Shown piece after piece: positions 38,449-47,527 of a stretch of 64,000 nt of DNA. Source of the stretch: Roseitalea sp. (GTDB lineage: Bacteria > Pseudomonadota > Alphaproteobacteria > Rhizobiales > Rhizobiaceae); NCBI GenBank assembly GCA_017642895.1, contig JAEPON010000002.1:310001-374000 (forward strand). The letters are read 5' to 3'. Positions within the stretch are counted from its first letter, which is position 1. Each line of letters starts with the position of its first letter. Below the pieces are notes generated by a model. That model was not told the DNA's origin and searched no databases. It was given only the letters and a program-made list of their open reading frames with translations. The position numbers were made by a program, and so were the translations under genes.

Positions 38449-39753
38449 TCAGAGGTAGCCGGCGGCTTCCATTTCCTCGGTCGCGATGGCCTGTGCCTTG
38501 GCAAGCGCTTCGTCAACCGATTGCTGACCGGCGAGCGCCGCCGAAAACTCCTGGCCGACCTGTGTGGCCATGCCGGCGAACTCCGGAATGGCCGCGAACT
38601 GGACGCCGACATAGGGGACCGGATCGACGGTCGGGCTGGTCGGGTCGGCCGACAAGATCGACTGCAAGGTCATCTGCGCGAACGGGATATCCTTGTAGTT
38701 GGGGTTCTCATAGAGCGAGGTGCGCGCACCCGGCGGCACGTTGGCCCAGCCCTCGTTTTCGGCAACCAGTTCGATATAGTCCTTGGAGGTCGCCCATTCG
38801 ATGAACTGCTTTGCCTCGGCCTGCTTCTGGGTGCCTGCCGGGATGGCGAGCGCCCATGCCCAAAGCCAGTTGCCGCGCTTGCCAAGGCCCGTGTCCGGCG
38901 CGAGCGCAAATCCGACACTGTCGGCAACGGTCGAATCGTCCGGATTGGTCACAAACGATGCCGCAACGGTGGCGTCGATCCACATGCCGCATTTGCCTTG
39001 CTGGAACAGCGCCAGGTTCTCGTTGAAGCCATTGTTGGCCGCTCCGGGCGGTCCTGCTTCGTTCATGAGATCGATGTAGAACTCGAGCGTTTGCTTCCAT
39101 TGCGCCGAATCGAACTGCGGGTTCCAGTTCTCGTCGAACCAGCGGGCGCCAAACGCGTTGGAGGTTGCGGTCAAGAACGCCATGTTCTCGCCCCAGCCGG
39201 CCTTGCCGCGCAGGCAGATGCCATAGACTTCATTGTCTTTGTCGGTCATGGCGCGGGCCGCGTCGGCGACAAAGTCCCATGTCGGCGCGTCCGGCATCTC
39301 CATGCCGGCGGCGTCCATCAGGTCGGTGCGATACATGATCATCGAGCTTTCGCCGTAGAACGGCGCCGCATAGAGCGTGCCATCCACCGAAAGACCGCCG
39401 CGCATCGCCGGCAGAATGTCATCGACATCATAGTCGGCGGACAGGTCGTCCAGCGGAACGAGCCAGTCATTGGCACCCCAGATCGGCGTCTCGTACATGC
39501 CGATCGTCATGATGTCGAACTGGCCGCCCTTGGTCGTGATGTCGGTCGTCACGCGCTGACGCAAGACGTTTTCTTCAAGTGTGACCCACTCGACATCAAT
39601 ACCCGTCTTGGACGTGAAATCGTCGGTCAGACCCTGCATGCGGATCATGTCGCCATTGTTGACCGTGGCGATGGTGAGCGTCTCGGCCATGACGCCGGAC
39701 GTGGCCACGAGCGCAATGGCGGTCGTCAGGCCAAGCATCTTGCTGGAAAGCAT
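38449..39753 (-). CDS. smoE: Polyol ABC-importer substrate-binding protein
   Basis: A 434-residue periplasmic receptor. The ATG at 39753 follows GGGAGGAG and starts a signal peptide ending at SGVMAETL. The mature part matches sorbitol/mannitol-binding proteins: LTDDFTSKTGIDVEWVTLEENVLRQRVTTDI, FDIMTIGMYETPIW and YGICLRGKAGWGENMAF. First gene of the polyol operon; an operator for the neighbouring LacI regulator lies 67 bases upstream. Confidence 0.9.
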   Translation of the reverse strand: MLSSKMLGLTTAIALVATSGVMAETLTIATVNNGDMIRMQGLTDDFTSKTGIDVEWVTLEENVLRQRVTTDITTKGGQFDIMTIGMYETPIWGANDWLVPLDDLSADYDVDDILPAMRGGLSVDGTLYAAPFYGESSMIMYRTDLMDAAGMEMPDAPTWDFVADAARAMTDKDNEVYGICLRGKAGWGENMAFLTATSNAFGARWFDENWNPQFDSAQWKQTLEFYIDLMNEAGPPGAANNGFNENLALFQQGKCGMWIDATVAASFVTNPDDSTVADSVGFALAPDTGLGKRGNWLWAWALAIPAGTQKQAEAKQFIEWATSKDYIELVAENEGWANVPPGARTSLYENPNYKDIPFAQMTLQSILSADPTSPTVDPVPYVGVQFAAIPEFAGMATQVGQEFSAALAGQQSVDEALAKAQAIATEEMEAAGYL

Positions 39754-39819
39754 CCGTTCTCCTCCCTGGGTTTGGATGTGGAGGCGAGGTAACCACAAAG
39801 AAAACGCGCGGTCAATGAA

Positions 39820-39839
39820 AATTTTACGCGCGTAAATTT
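39820..39839. promoter_or_regulatory. LacI-type operator upstream of smoE
   Basis: AATTTTACGCGCGTAAATTT contains a perfect 14-base palindrome TTTACGCGCGTAAA (39823-39836) extended by further matching bases. CG-centred palindromes of this size are typical LacI/GalR sites. It ends inside the stop codon of the regulator gene. The same sequence recurs, with one change, upstream of the regulator gene. Confidence 0.75.
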
Positions 39840-40872
39840 ATGCGGATGCGCGCATGACCAGCCTGCCCTCGAACAGCCTTTCGCCGCGCGCGTCGGCCGC
39901 ATCGTCCGACCCGATCAGCGAAAGCAGTGTTTCCAGACTGTGCGCGGCAATGGCATCATAGTCCTGGGCGACTGTCGTCAGCGACGGGCATGTGAAGCGC
40001 GAAAAGGGGTGATCGTCGTGGCCGGCGATGCGCACATCGCTTGCCCCGTCATGGCCAACCTTGATGCCGCCCTCATAGGCCGCCGCGATCAGGCCGATTG
40101 CCAGACGGTCGTTGGAACACAGGATCGTGTTGGTCGCGAAAAGCCGTTCAGCAAAGGCGCGCCGGCCCTCCTCATAGCCGATATCCTCGAACCGCCAGCT
40201 ATCGCCTTCGGCCCGCACAATGTGCGGCGCGCTCCCGAGGCGCTCCATGGCCGCCACATAGGCATTGCGGCGCTTGTTGGCATTGGGGTTTGTCGGGTTG
40301 CGCATCTCGAAAAAGCAGGGCGGTTCGCCCGTGCGGCACAGATAATCGACGATCATCGGCACCGACTGGAAATTGTCCGAACCGATGAAAGCCGCATCGA
40401 CACCGTCAATGTTCGCATCGAACAACACGGTTGGCACATCGACGCAGAAGCGTTCCACATGCCGTTTGTCGGATCGGCGGCCCAGCGGCGCCAGCAGCAC
40501 GCCGGCGGGCTTCATCGAGCGCAGCGTGTCGAGAATGTCGTTTTCCTGATCCTGGCGCCCGTGCGAACTGAACAAGGACGGGGAGAAACCGGCATCGATG
40601 CAGCGGGCCTCGATGTTGCGGGCAATCTCGGCAAAGAACGGGTCGGCCAGATAGGGCACGACGATCCCGATCGTTTTTGTCAGCCGGCGGTTCTGGTTGA
40701 CGGCGTAAATGTTGGGCCGATATTCGAAGCGTTCCAAGGCCTCTTCGATGCGCCTGCGGGTCGATGGCCGCACGCTGTCGGGATCATGGAAGAACTTTGA
40801 GACCGTCGGCCGCGACAAGCCGCTGACCGCCGCAAACTCTTCCATGTTCCTGATTTTCCTCGTGTTCGTCAT
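39838..40872 (-). CDS. LacI-family regulator of the polyol operon
   Basis: A 344-residue repressor. The N-terminal HTH (MEEFAAVSGLSRPTVSKFFHDPDSVRPSTRRRIEEALERFEYRPN) and the type I periplasmic-binding fold (TIGIVVPYLADPFFAEIARNIE, ILCSNDRLAIGLIAAAYEGG) are standard. It lies directly upstream of smoE on the same strand with operators on both sides, so it most likely represses the polyol operon and itself until a polyol is present. The ATG at 40872 is preferred because the HTH starts shortly after; its ribosome site is weak. Confidence 0.9.
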   Translation of the reverse strand: MTNTRKIRNMEEFAAVSGLSRPTVSKFFHDPDSVRPSTRRRIEEALERFEYRPNIYAVNQNRRLTKTIGIVVPYLADPFFAEIARNIEARCIDAGFSPSLFSSHGRQDQENDILDTLRSMKPAGVLLAPLGRRSDKRHVERFCVDVPTVLFDANIDGVDAAFIGSDNFQSVPMIVDYLCRTGEPPCFFEMRNPTNPNANKRRNAYVAAMERLGSAPHIVRAEGDSWRFEDIGYEEGRRAFAERLFATNTILCSNDRLAIGLIAAAYEGGIKVGHDGASDVRIAGHDDHPFSRFTCPSLTTVAQDYDAIAAHSLETLLSLIGSDDAADARGERLFEGRLVMRASA

Positions 40873-40919
40873 GACCGCGCCCCAACCCGCAACAAATAAT
40901 GTTCGCAATGGAGCACAAT

Positions 40920-40939
40920 AATTTTACGCGCGCAAATTT
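40920..40939. promoter_or_regulatory. LacI-type operator upstream of the regulator gene
   Basis: AATTTTACGCGCGCAAATTT differs at one base from the operator upstream of smoE (19 of 20 identical). It lies 48 bases ahead of the regulator start, where binding would give autorepression. Confidence 0.75.
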
Positions 40940-40999
40940 GCTGCAAAGAAGTGCAACGGCGATCGTGACGATTGCGATATCGAACCGGCCGGCCGGCAC

Positions 41000-41105
41000 C
41001 TAGAGCGCGTCCGGCGAAGGTGGAATCACCGGAGCCGATAAGACAAGCGATAAAACAATCGGTTAGAGCGGAGCTGCGTTTCCGCGAAACGCGGAAACGC
41101 TCTAG
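41000..41105. repeat. Palindromic intergenic mosaic repeat of rhizobial type
   Basis: The 106-base element is bounded by CTAGAGCG (41000-41007) and its exact complement CGCTCTAG (41098-41105). A third TTAGAGCG lies at 41063-41070. Its right half forms a perfect 11-bp hairpin, GCGTTTCCGCG (41076-41086), loop AAA, CGCGGAAACGC (41090-41100). The layout matches the RIME/RPE-like intergenic repeats common in Rhizobiales genomes. Only one full copy is in this window. Confidence 0.75.
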
Positions 41106-41208
41106 CTCATGCGATACCCCAAGCGGGTGACTATCCCGACAGACACCGGCCGGCCAAGCTCGGTGCAAAAGGAGCAGGCATGGCTCTGCTCGGTGCCGGG
41201 AGCCCGCC

Positions 41209-42579
41209 ATGAACAGACCTGAAAAGCCCAGCGCCTGGGCCAGCGATCGCGCCCACCTGCTGCATCCCTATACCGACTTTGCGACCTTCGCCGACGAAGG
41301 CAGCCACATCATCGAAAGCGCCGATGGCATGTATGTCACCGACACGTCCGGCCGGCGCTTGCTCGACGGCATCGCCGGGCTCTGGTGCGTCAACATCGGA
41401 CACGGCCGCAAGGAGATGGCCGAGGCGATCGCCGCGCAGGTCCTGAAGATGGAGTACCACAACCCGTTCGGCCATTCATCGAACGTGCCGGCCGCGCAAC
41501 TGGGCGCCAAGCTCGCCGAACTCGCCCCCGGGCCACTCAACCATGTCTATTACACATGCGGCGGCTCGACCGCCAACGACGCCGCGATCCGGCTCGTGCA
41601 CTATTATTTCGACATGCGCGGGCAGCATCGCAAGAAGAAGATCATCGCGCGCACCGATGGCTATCACGGCGCCACCTATGTCGCCGCGTCCCTGACCGGC
41701 ATCCACGGCACCAAACAGGGCTTTGACCGGATCGGCGAGGACTTTATCAGCCACATCTCGGCGGCCAACCTCTACGCCAAGCCCGACGGCTTGAGCGATA
41801 AGGCCCACTGCGATCATCTGGTGCGCGAGTTCGAAGCGCGCATCGAGCAACTCGGCCCGGACAATGTGGCCGCATTCATCGCCGAGCCGGTGATGGGCGC
41901 TGGCGGCGTGCTCATCGCGCCGGACGGCTATCACCGTCGCATGTGGGAGGTCTGCCAGCGCCATGGCATGCTCTACATTGCCGATGAGGTCGTCACGGCC
42001 TTCGGCCGGCTTGGAGAGTGGTTCACCTCAGAAACGCTGTTTGATCACGTACCGGACATCATCGTTTGCGCCAAGGGCCTGACCTCGGGCTATGTGCCGC
42101 TCGGCGCGACGCTGATCAGCGACGAGATCTACGAGACGATCGCCAGACCGCAGGCCAAGGGCGGGGTGTTCTCGATGGGACTGACCTATTTCGGACATCC
42201 GGTCGCCTGCGCGGCGGCGCTCAAGAACATCGAGATCATGGACCGGGAGAACCTGCTGGACAACGCCCGCCAGGTTGGCACCTACTTGCAGGAAACCGCG
42301 CAGTCGCTGCTCAATCTGGAGATTGTCGGCGATGTCCGCGGCCGCCACCTGATGTTGGGCATCGATCTGGTCGCCGACAAGCGCACAAAGGCGCCCCTGC
42401 CGCAGGACGCCGGGGCGGCACAGTCGATCTTCAAAAAGTGCCTGGAACGCGGCGTCATCGTTCGACCGGTCGGTGACCGGATCATCGTCTCGCCACCGCT
42501 GATCATCAACAAAGACCAATGCGACGCCCTGATCGGCGCGATCAGTGCGTCCATCGCCGAGTTTCGTGCCCAAAACTGA
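41209..42579 (+). CDS. Class III (omega) aminotransferase
   Basis: A 456-residue PLP enzyme. The motif around the cofactor aspartate is MLYIADEVVTAFGRLGEWF, and the Schiff-base lysine is in CAKGLTSGYVPLGA. It opens with the beta-alanine/taurine-type N-terminus (LHPYTDFATFADEGSHIIESADGMYVTDTSGRRLLDG). The group transfers amino groups from omega-amino acids or amines to pyruvate or 2-oxoglutarate. It stands alone on the plus strand after the repeat element, so the substrate is not indicated by an operon. Confidence 0.88.
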   Translation: MNRPEKPSAWASDRAHLLHPYTDFATFADEGSHIIESADGMYVTDTSGRRLLDGIAGLWCVNIGHGRKEMAEAIAAQVLKMEYHNPFGHSSNVPAAQLGAKLAELAPGPLNHVYYTCGGSTANDAAIRLVHYYFDMRGQHRKKKIIARTDGYHGATYVAASLTGIHGTKQGFDRIGEDFISHISAANLYAKPDGLSDKAHCDHLVREFEARIEQLGPDNVAAFIAEPVMGAGGVLIAPDGYHRRMWEVCQRHGMLYIADEVVTAFGRLGEWFTSETLFDHVPDIIVCAKGLTSGYVPLGATLISDEIYETIARPQAKGGVFSMGLTYFGHPVACAAALKNIEIMDRENLLDNARQVGTYLQETAQSLLNLEIVGDVRGRHLMLGIDLVADKRTKAPLPQDAGAAQSIFKKCLERGVIVRPVGDRIIVSPPLIINKDQCDALIGAISASIAEFRAQN

Positions 42580-42583
42580 GGGA

Positions 42584-42603
42584 TCGCCCGTGTTACGGGG
42601 CGA
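42584..42603. terminator. Possible hairpin terminator between convergent genes
   Basis: TCGCCCGT and ACGGGGCGA form an eight-pair stem with one extra G and a three-base loop, five bases past the aminotransferase stop. There is no clear T-run, so it is at best a weak terminator for either strand. Confidence 0.3.
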
Positions 42604-42622
42604 CGCCCAAGCTGACCATATA

Positions 42623-43069
42623 CTAGAAACCGCACCCGGCCCGGCTCAACGCCAGCTTCAACTCCGCAACCCTTTGCGCGTTGTCGGTCGCCGGTGAGCC
42701 GTCGGCGCCCTCAAGATTGTTCTCGAAACCGATGCGCGCTTTTCCGCCAGCCTTCACAGCCTGCACCAGGCACGCGGTCTCGTTGCGACCAAATGCACAT
42801 GCAGCCCAGTCCGGCGGATCGGTGAAGTGTCGGGCGGCGTCGAGAAAGCTCCGCAAATGCCCGACGGTGCCATCTTCCGGCGGCGCATAGCGGCCAGGCA
42901 CATAAAGGCTCTGAACGGGTCCGGGAACCCGGCCCGTCGCAACATGGCGCGCCAGCCGTTCCACATCGGACGGCGCATAAAGGATGTGCTGAACCGCTAT
43001 GCCCTCACCGGTGGCCCACCGATAGAACCGGTCGGCCTTGCCGCGCCGCGCGCCGTTCGGCACCACCAT
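42623..43069 (-). pseudogene. Remnant of a beta-keto acid cleavage enzyme (BKACE/DUF849), internally deleted
   Basis: The 148-residue frame joins two ends of a DUF849 protein that is normally 250-300 residues. IMVVPNGARRGKAD is the family's extreme N-terminus. It runs straight into FYRWATGEGIAVQHILY, which belongs after about residue 110, and continues to AFGRNETACLVQAVKAGGKARIGFENNL near the C-terminus. Roughly 95-100 residues are missing, including the H-x-H zinc site, so the product cannot be catalytic. BKACE enzymes cleave beta-keto acids with acetyl-CoA, and the intact gene would have suited the preceding aminotransferase, whose stop is 26 bases upstream. The frame is still open, pointing to a recent deletion or assembly error. 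Confidence 0.75.
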
Positions 43070-43094
43070 GATCGCCGCAGTGTCGCCAGCCGGC

Positions 43095-44420
43095 TCATGC
43101 GGCAAGCGCCGCGTCGATCGCCCGGCCGAGCTTGCCGACCAGTTCGTCGATCTGCGCATCGGTGATGATGAAGGGCGGCGCGAGCAAAACATGGTCGCCA
43201 AGGCGCCCGTCCACCGTACCGCCGGCCGGGTAGCAGATCAGGCCCTCGGCCATCGCCGCCGCCTTGATCTTGGCGTGCAGCTTGCGGGCCGGGTCGAAGC
43301 TCGTCTTGGTCGCCCGGTCCTCGACCAGTTCAATGCCGCGGAACAGGCCCCGGCCGCGAATGTCGCCGACATGCGGATGCTGGCCGAAGATGCCATTCAA
43401 CGCCGCTTCGAGCGTGTCACCTCGCGCGCGCACCTGCGGCAGCAGGTCCCGATCGAGGATGGCATCAAGCACCGCTTTTCCCGCCGCCGCGGCCAGCGGA
43501 TGGCCGTGATAGGTGTGGCCGTGCTGGAAACTGCCGGACCCGCCAGCGATCGCATCGTAGATGGCGTCTGAGCACAGCATCGCACCGATCGGCGCATAGC
43601 CGGCACCAAGCCCCTTGGCGATGGTGACAATATCCGGCGCGATCCCGTCCTGCTCGCAGGCAAACAAAGTGCCCGTCCGGCCCATGCCGCACATCACCTC
43701 GTCCAGGATCAGCAGCACACCATGGCGGTCGCAAATCTCGCGAATGTGCTTGAAATAGCCCTCGACGGCAGGCACAGCGCCCGCCGTCGCGCCGACAACC
43801 GGCTCGGCGATGAAGGCCATCACTGTTTCCGGCCCAAGCCGCTCGATCTCTTTTTCCAACTCGTCGGCGACGCGCTGGCCATAATCGACCGCGCTCTCGC
43901 CCGCGTCGCAAAAATGATATTCGAAACACGGCGCGATATGGTGCGTCTCCACCAGAAGCGGCTGGTACTTCTCGCGCCGCCAGGCATTCCCGCCGGCAGC
44001 CAGCGCGCCCAGCGTGTTGCCGTGATAGCTCTGGCGCCGGGCGATCCGGTGCCGCCGCTCGGGCTGGCCGATCTCAAGGAAATACTGCCGCGCCAGCTTG
44101 ATCGCCGCTTCGACTGCCTCCGATCCGCCGGAGAGCAGATAGACCTTACCGATGCCTTCAGGCGCGTTCGCGGCCAGCCGGTCCGCCAACCCTTCGGCGG
44201 CCTCAGATGAAAAAAAACCGGTGTGCGCGAAAGCGATCCGGTCGAGCTGCGCGTGGATCGCGGCCCGCACATCGGGGTCCGAATGGCCCAGGCACGACAC
44301 TGCCGCGCCGCCCGATCCGTCCAGATAGCGTTTGCCGTCAGCGTCGATGATGGTGCAGCCGTCGCCACGCGCGGCGACCGGCAGAGGACCCGCACCTCGC
44401 CCGAACACATGGCCTGGCAA
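43095..44420 (-). CDS. Class III aminotransferase
   Basis: A 441-residue PLP enzyme: SGGSEAVEAAIKLARQY, SYHGNTLGALA, LILDEVMCGMGRTG and the lysine in TIAKGLGAGYAPIGA. This subgroup is usually annotated as an aspartate aminotransferase family protein and acts on omega-amino acids. The start appears to be the TTG at 44420, which has GGAG seven bases upstream; the next in-frame candidate is a GTG four codons on. It begins two bases after the UspA stop, so it probably belongs to the TRAP-TAXI transcript and hints that the transported compound carries an amino group. Confidence 0.88.
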   Translation of the reverse strand: MPGHVFGRGAGPLPVAARGDGCTIIDADGKRYLDGSGGAAVSCLGHSDPDVRAAIHAQLDRIAFAHTGFFSSEAAEGLADRLAANAPEGIGKVYLLSGGSEAVEAAIKLARQYFLEIGQPERRHRIARRQSYHGNTLGALAAGGNAWRREKYQPLLVETHHIAPCFEYHFCDAGESAVDYGQRVADELEKEIERLGPETVMAFIAEPVVGATAGAVPAVEGYFKHIREICDRHGVLLILDEVMCGMGRTGTLFACEQDGIAPDIVTIAKGLGAGYAPIGAMLCSDAIYDAIAGGSGSFQHGHTYHGHPLAAAAGKAVLDAILDRDLLPQVRARGDTLEAALNGIFGQHPHVGDIRGRGLFRGIELVEDRATKTSFDPARKLHAKIKAAAMAEGLICYPAGGTVDGRLGDHVLLAPPFIITDAQIDELVGKLGRAIDAALAA

Positions 44421-44422
44421 AA

Positions 44423-44854
44423 TCAGTCTCCGCGAACAACGAAGACCGATTGCTTGGCGTGGCGCACCACGCGCGCCGCATTCGGTCCGAGCAGATAGTC
44501 GCTCAATTCGGGCGTGTGCGAGGCCATCACGATCGCATCCACGTCAAGCTTGTCCGCTGCCGTGATGATCTGGTCATAGACCCGCCCGTGCATGACGTGC
44601 GGATGGACCTCGACATTGTCCGGCACATGGGCCCGGACCCATTGGGTGAGCTTTTCGCCCACCTCGTGCAGCGCCTTGTCCTCGAAATCCTTGTCGAAAT
44701 AGCCGCTGACCACCGACATGCCGAAATCCGGCATGACTGTGACGACGTGAAGGACCGGATCTTCCGGCATGCTCAGCCGCAAGGCGGCCGGCAGCGCCTT
44801 GTTCCAGGAAGCTTCGGCGGAAAGATCCACAGGCAGCAATACGGTCTTGAACAT
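44423..44854 (-). CDS. UspA-family protein linked to a TRAP transporter (TeaD-like)
   Basis: A 143-residue single-domain universal stress protein: MFKTVLLPVDLS at the start, DAIVMASHTPELSDYLLGPNAARVVRHAKQSVFVVRG at the end. The G-x2-G nucleotide loop is altered (SHTPELSDYLLGPNA), as in TRAP-associated Usp proteins. The position directly downstream of the TRAP permease parallels teaD in Halomonas elongata, which tunes the activity of TeaABC in an ATP-dependent way. The ATG at 44854 has GAGGA eight bases ahead. Confidence 0.88.
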   Translation of the reverse strand: MFKTVLLPVDLSAEASWNKALPAALRLSMPEDPVLHVVTVMPDFGMSVVSGYFDKDFEDKALHEVGEKLTQWVRAHVPDNVEVHPHVMHGRVYDQIITAADKLDVDAIVMASHTPELSDYLLGPNAARVVRHAKQSVFVVRGD

Positions 44855-44865
44855 GGCACTGGTCC

Positions 44866-47502
44866 TCAAAAGGCCGGTTTGGTCTGGCGGCGGCGTTGCA
44901 GCATGATGACGACACCAAGCAACAGCAGGGCGGGAATGTAAAACACCTGCGCCGGCATGCGTTGGTTGGGTACCTGAACCGAAGCCAGTTCCACCGGCGT
45001 ATCGGAATAAAAGTCGAAATCGGCGAGCTTCTCGGCGGTTTCGGTGCCGAACATCGGTTCGTCCATACGCACCGTATCACCATCGGGGATCAGAAGAAGG
45101 CCCGAATTGGCGACCCGTTCGGTCGCCGATGCGCCCTCGGCATACATGACGAGCGTCGTCTCGGCCGTCTCGCCCGTGTTGAAGTCGGGTCCGCGCACCA
45201 GAAGCCGGATGCGGTCACCTTCCGCCACATCGCCGACCACCTGCTCGAACTGCGCGGGCGGCACGTCCCGATAGGGGCTTTGCACCATGTTGAGCCAGAC
45301 ATTGGGGACAAACAGGGTGAAGGCGACCAGCAGCAGCGCCGCGCTTTCATAAAAGCGCGACCGGGCGAGGAAATAGCCTTGGGTCGCCGCCGCAAACAGC
45401 AGCATGGCGAACGTCGCCGTGATGAAGACGAACACCGCCTGCGCAATGCCCTCCCATGTCCCCAGATCGACGCCGTAAAGGATCAGCGTCGGATTGAAAA
45501 TGAACAGGAACGGCAGCGCCACCGTGCGCAGGCTGTAAAAGAAGGCTGTGAAGCCGGTCTTGATCGGATCGCCGCCCGATACGGCAGCCGCGGCGAAACT
45601 GGCAAGGCCCACCGGTGGCGTCACATCGGCCATGATGCCGAAATAAAAGACAAACAGATGCGCCGCGATTAGCGGCACGATCAGGCCCTCCTGTGCGCCG
45701 AGCGAGACGACGACCGACGCCATCAGCGACGAGACGACGATATAGTTGGCCGTCGTCGGCAGCCCCATGCCGAGGATCAGCGAGAAGATCGCGATCAGCA
45801 CCAGCATGATGAGAAGGATGCCACCCGAAAGCTGTTCGACCAGGCCGGCCAGTTCCGTGCCGATCGGGGTCTTGGTGACGGTGGCGACGATGATGCCGGC
45901 GGCCGCCGTGGCAACGCCGATGCCGATCATGTTGCGAGCGCCGGCGATCAGCCCCTCGCGCAAGTCGACCAGACCGCCCGTGAACTCGGCCATCATCTGC
46001 CCGCCTTCGCCGCGGAACATCGCTTTCAGAGGCCGTTGCGTGACGATGATCAGCAGCATGAGCGAAGTGGCATAAAAGGCCGACTTGGCCGGGCTTTGGC
46101 GCTCGACCATCAGGAACCAGATCAGGACGACAATGGGCAGCACATAGTGAAGGCCCGTCGCATAGACCTCGCCCACCGTCGGCAGCTTGAATTCGCCCTC
46201 GTTCGGGTCGTCGATCTCAAGGTCCGGCCGGCGCGATGCGACCATCACAAGACCGATGTAAAGCGCGATCAGGACGATCATCATGATCGGCGCGGTCAGG
46301 TCGGGCAGCGCCGTCTCCAGCGCATCGACGCCGTAGATCAGCGCGGTGAACGCGACGCCGGCAATGATGAAGCCAAGCAGGAACTTGGCCAGCATGGCTG
46401 TCATGGACTTGGATTCGCCCAGCGCCGGCATGTCCTTTTTCAGCGCTTCCAGGTGCACGATGTAGACGAGCGCGATGTAGGAAATCACCGCCGGGATGAA
46501 GGCGTGCTTGATCACCTCGACATAGGGAATGCCGATGAATTCGACCATCAGGAACGCGGCCGCGCCCATCACCGGCGGCATGATCTGCCCGTTGACGGAC
46601 GAGGCGACTTCCACCGATCCGGCCTGCTCGTTGGTGAAGCCCACCCGCTTCATCAGCGGGATCGTGAACGTGCCGGTGGTGACGACATTGGCGATCGACG
46701 AGCCGGAGATGACGCCGGTCATCGCCGATCCCACGACGGCGGCCTTGGCCGGCCCGCCGCGCAGATGGCCAAGACCGGCAAAGGCCAGCTTGATGAAATA
46801 ATTGCCGGCGCCGGCCTTGTCGAGCAGCGAGCCGAACAGGACGAACAGGAAGACAAACGCGGTCGAAACGCCCAGCGGAATGCCGAAGACGCCGCCCGTA
46901 TCCAGCCACTGGGCGTTGATCAGCGCGGTGAACGACAGGCCCTCATGCTCAATCAGATCGGGGATCAGGATTCCCTGGCCGAAATAGGCGTAGGCAAGGA
47001 ACAGCGAGCCGACGACCGTGAGCGCCGGGCCGAGCGCCCGCCGGCTGGCCTCGAGCAGGACGACGAGGCCGACCGCGCCGATGATGACCTGGTCGGTCTC
47101 TGGTAGACCGGAGCGGGCACTTAGCGCCAACTTATCGGAGAAGAGGAAAACGTAGAAGGCACAGTAACCGGCGATCGCCGCCAGAACCCAGTCGAAAATG
47201 GGGATGTGGTGGCGCGGCGAGGATTTGAGCGCCGGATAGGCCAGAAACGCCAGCACGACGGCGAAGGTGAGATGGATCGGCCGTGTCTGCGACGAGTTGA
47301 GCACCGGCAGATATTCGCCGAACCACAATTGCGGCTGCGCGATCCAGAGCTGGAACAGCGACCAGACCAGCGCCAGGCCGGCGATCAGCCCGGCCACCGT
47401 CTTGTTGGTCGGTGCCCGCGCGCCGCTGTCGGCGCTGGCCACCAGATCCTGCAGTTCCTCGTCGGTATATTGCCTGCCTTGGCTTCCGGTCGCTTCACTC
47501 AT
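44866..47502 (-). CDS. TRAP-TAXI transporter fused membrane subunit
   Basis: An 878-residue protein fusing the small four-helix and large twelve-helix TRAP subunits, as usual for the TAXI group. The large-subunit core contains GAGNYFIKLAFAGLGHLRGGPAKAAVVGSAMTGVISGSSIANVVTTGTFTIPLMKRVGF and ILGMGLPTTANYIV. The last 180 residues (after LNMVQSPYRDVPP) form an extracytoplasmic DUF3394-type domain closed by a final helix. Transport is driven by a sodium or proton gradient with the TAXI receptor encoded upstream. The ATG at 47502 is preferred over the upstream frame because the family's N-terminal region begins there. Confidence 0.93.
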   Translation of the reverse strand: MSEATGSQGRQYTDEELQDLVASADSGARAPTNKTVAGLIAGLALVWSLFQLWIAQPQLWFGEYLPVLNSSQTRPIHLTFAVVLAFLAYPALKSSPRHHIPIFDWVLAAIAGYCAFYVFLFSDKLALSARSGLPETDQVIIGAVGLVVLLEASRRALGPALTVVGSLFLAYAYFGQGILIPDLIEHEGLSFTALINAQWLDTGGVFGIPLGVSTAFVFLFVLFGSLLDKAGAGNYFIKLAFAGLGHLRGGPAKAAVVGSAMTGVISGSSIANVVTTGTFTIPLMKRVGFTNEQAGSVEVASSVNGQIMPPVMGAAAFLMVEFIGIPYVEVIKHAFIPAVISYIALVYIVHLEALKKDMPALGESKSMTAMLAKFLLGFIIAGVAFTALIYGVDALETALPDLTAPIMMIVLIALYIGLVMVASRRPDLEIDDPNEGEFKLPTVGEVYATGLHYVLPIVVLIWFLMVERQSPAKSAFYATSLMLLIIVTQRPLKAMFRGEGGQMMAEFTGGLVDLREGLIAGARNMIGIGVATAAAGIIVATVTKTPIGTELAGLVEQLSGGILLIMLVLIAIFSLILGMGLPTTANYIVVSSLMASVVVSLGAQEGLIVPLIAAHLFVFYFGIMADVTPPVGLASFAAAAVSGGDPIKTGFTAFFYSLRTVALPFLFIFNPTLILYGVDLGTWEGIAQAVFVFITATFAMLLFAAATQGYFLARSRFYESAALLLVAFTLFVPNVWLNMVQSPYRDVPPAQFEQVVGDVAEGDRIRLLVRGPDFNTGETAETTLVMYAEGASATERVANSGLLLIPDGDTVRMDEPMFGTETAEKLADFDFYSDTPVELASVQVPNQRMPAQVFYIPALLLLGVVIMLQRRRQTKPAF

Positions 47503-47527
47503 CGCACGCCCCCGCAATATCGGTCCC

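Larger units (their letters stand above)
40873..41208. promoter_or_regulatory. Divergent region between LacI regulator and aminotransferase, 336 bp
   Basis: No gene is visible. The left part holds the regulator's promoter and the second palindromic operator (40920-40939). The middle is a mosaic palindromic repeat (41000-41105). The last 100 bases carry the start signals of the plus-strand aminotransferase gene, for which I see no clear promoter boxes. Confidence 0.5.
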
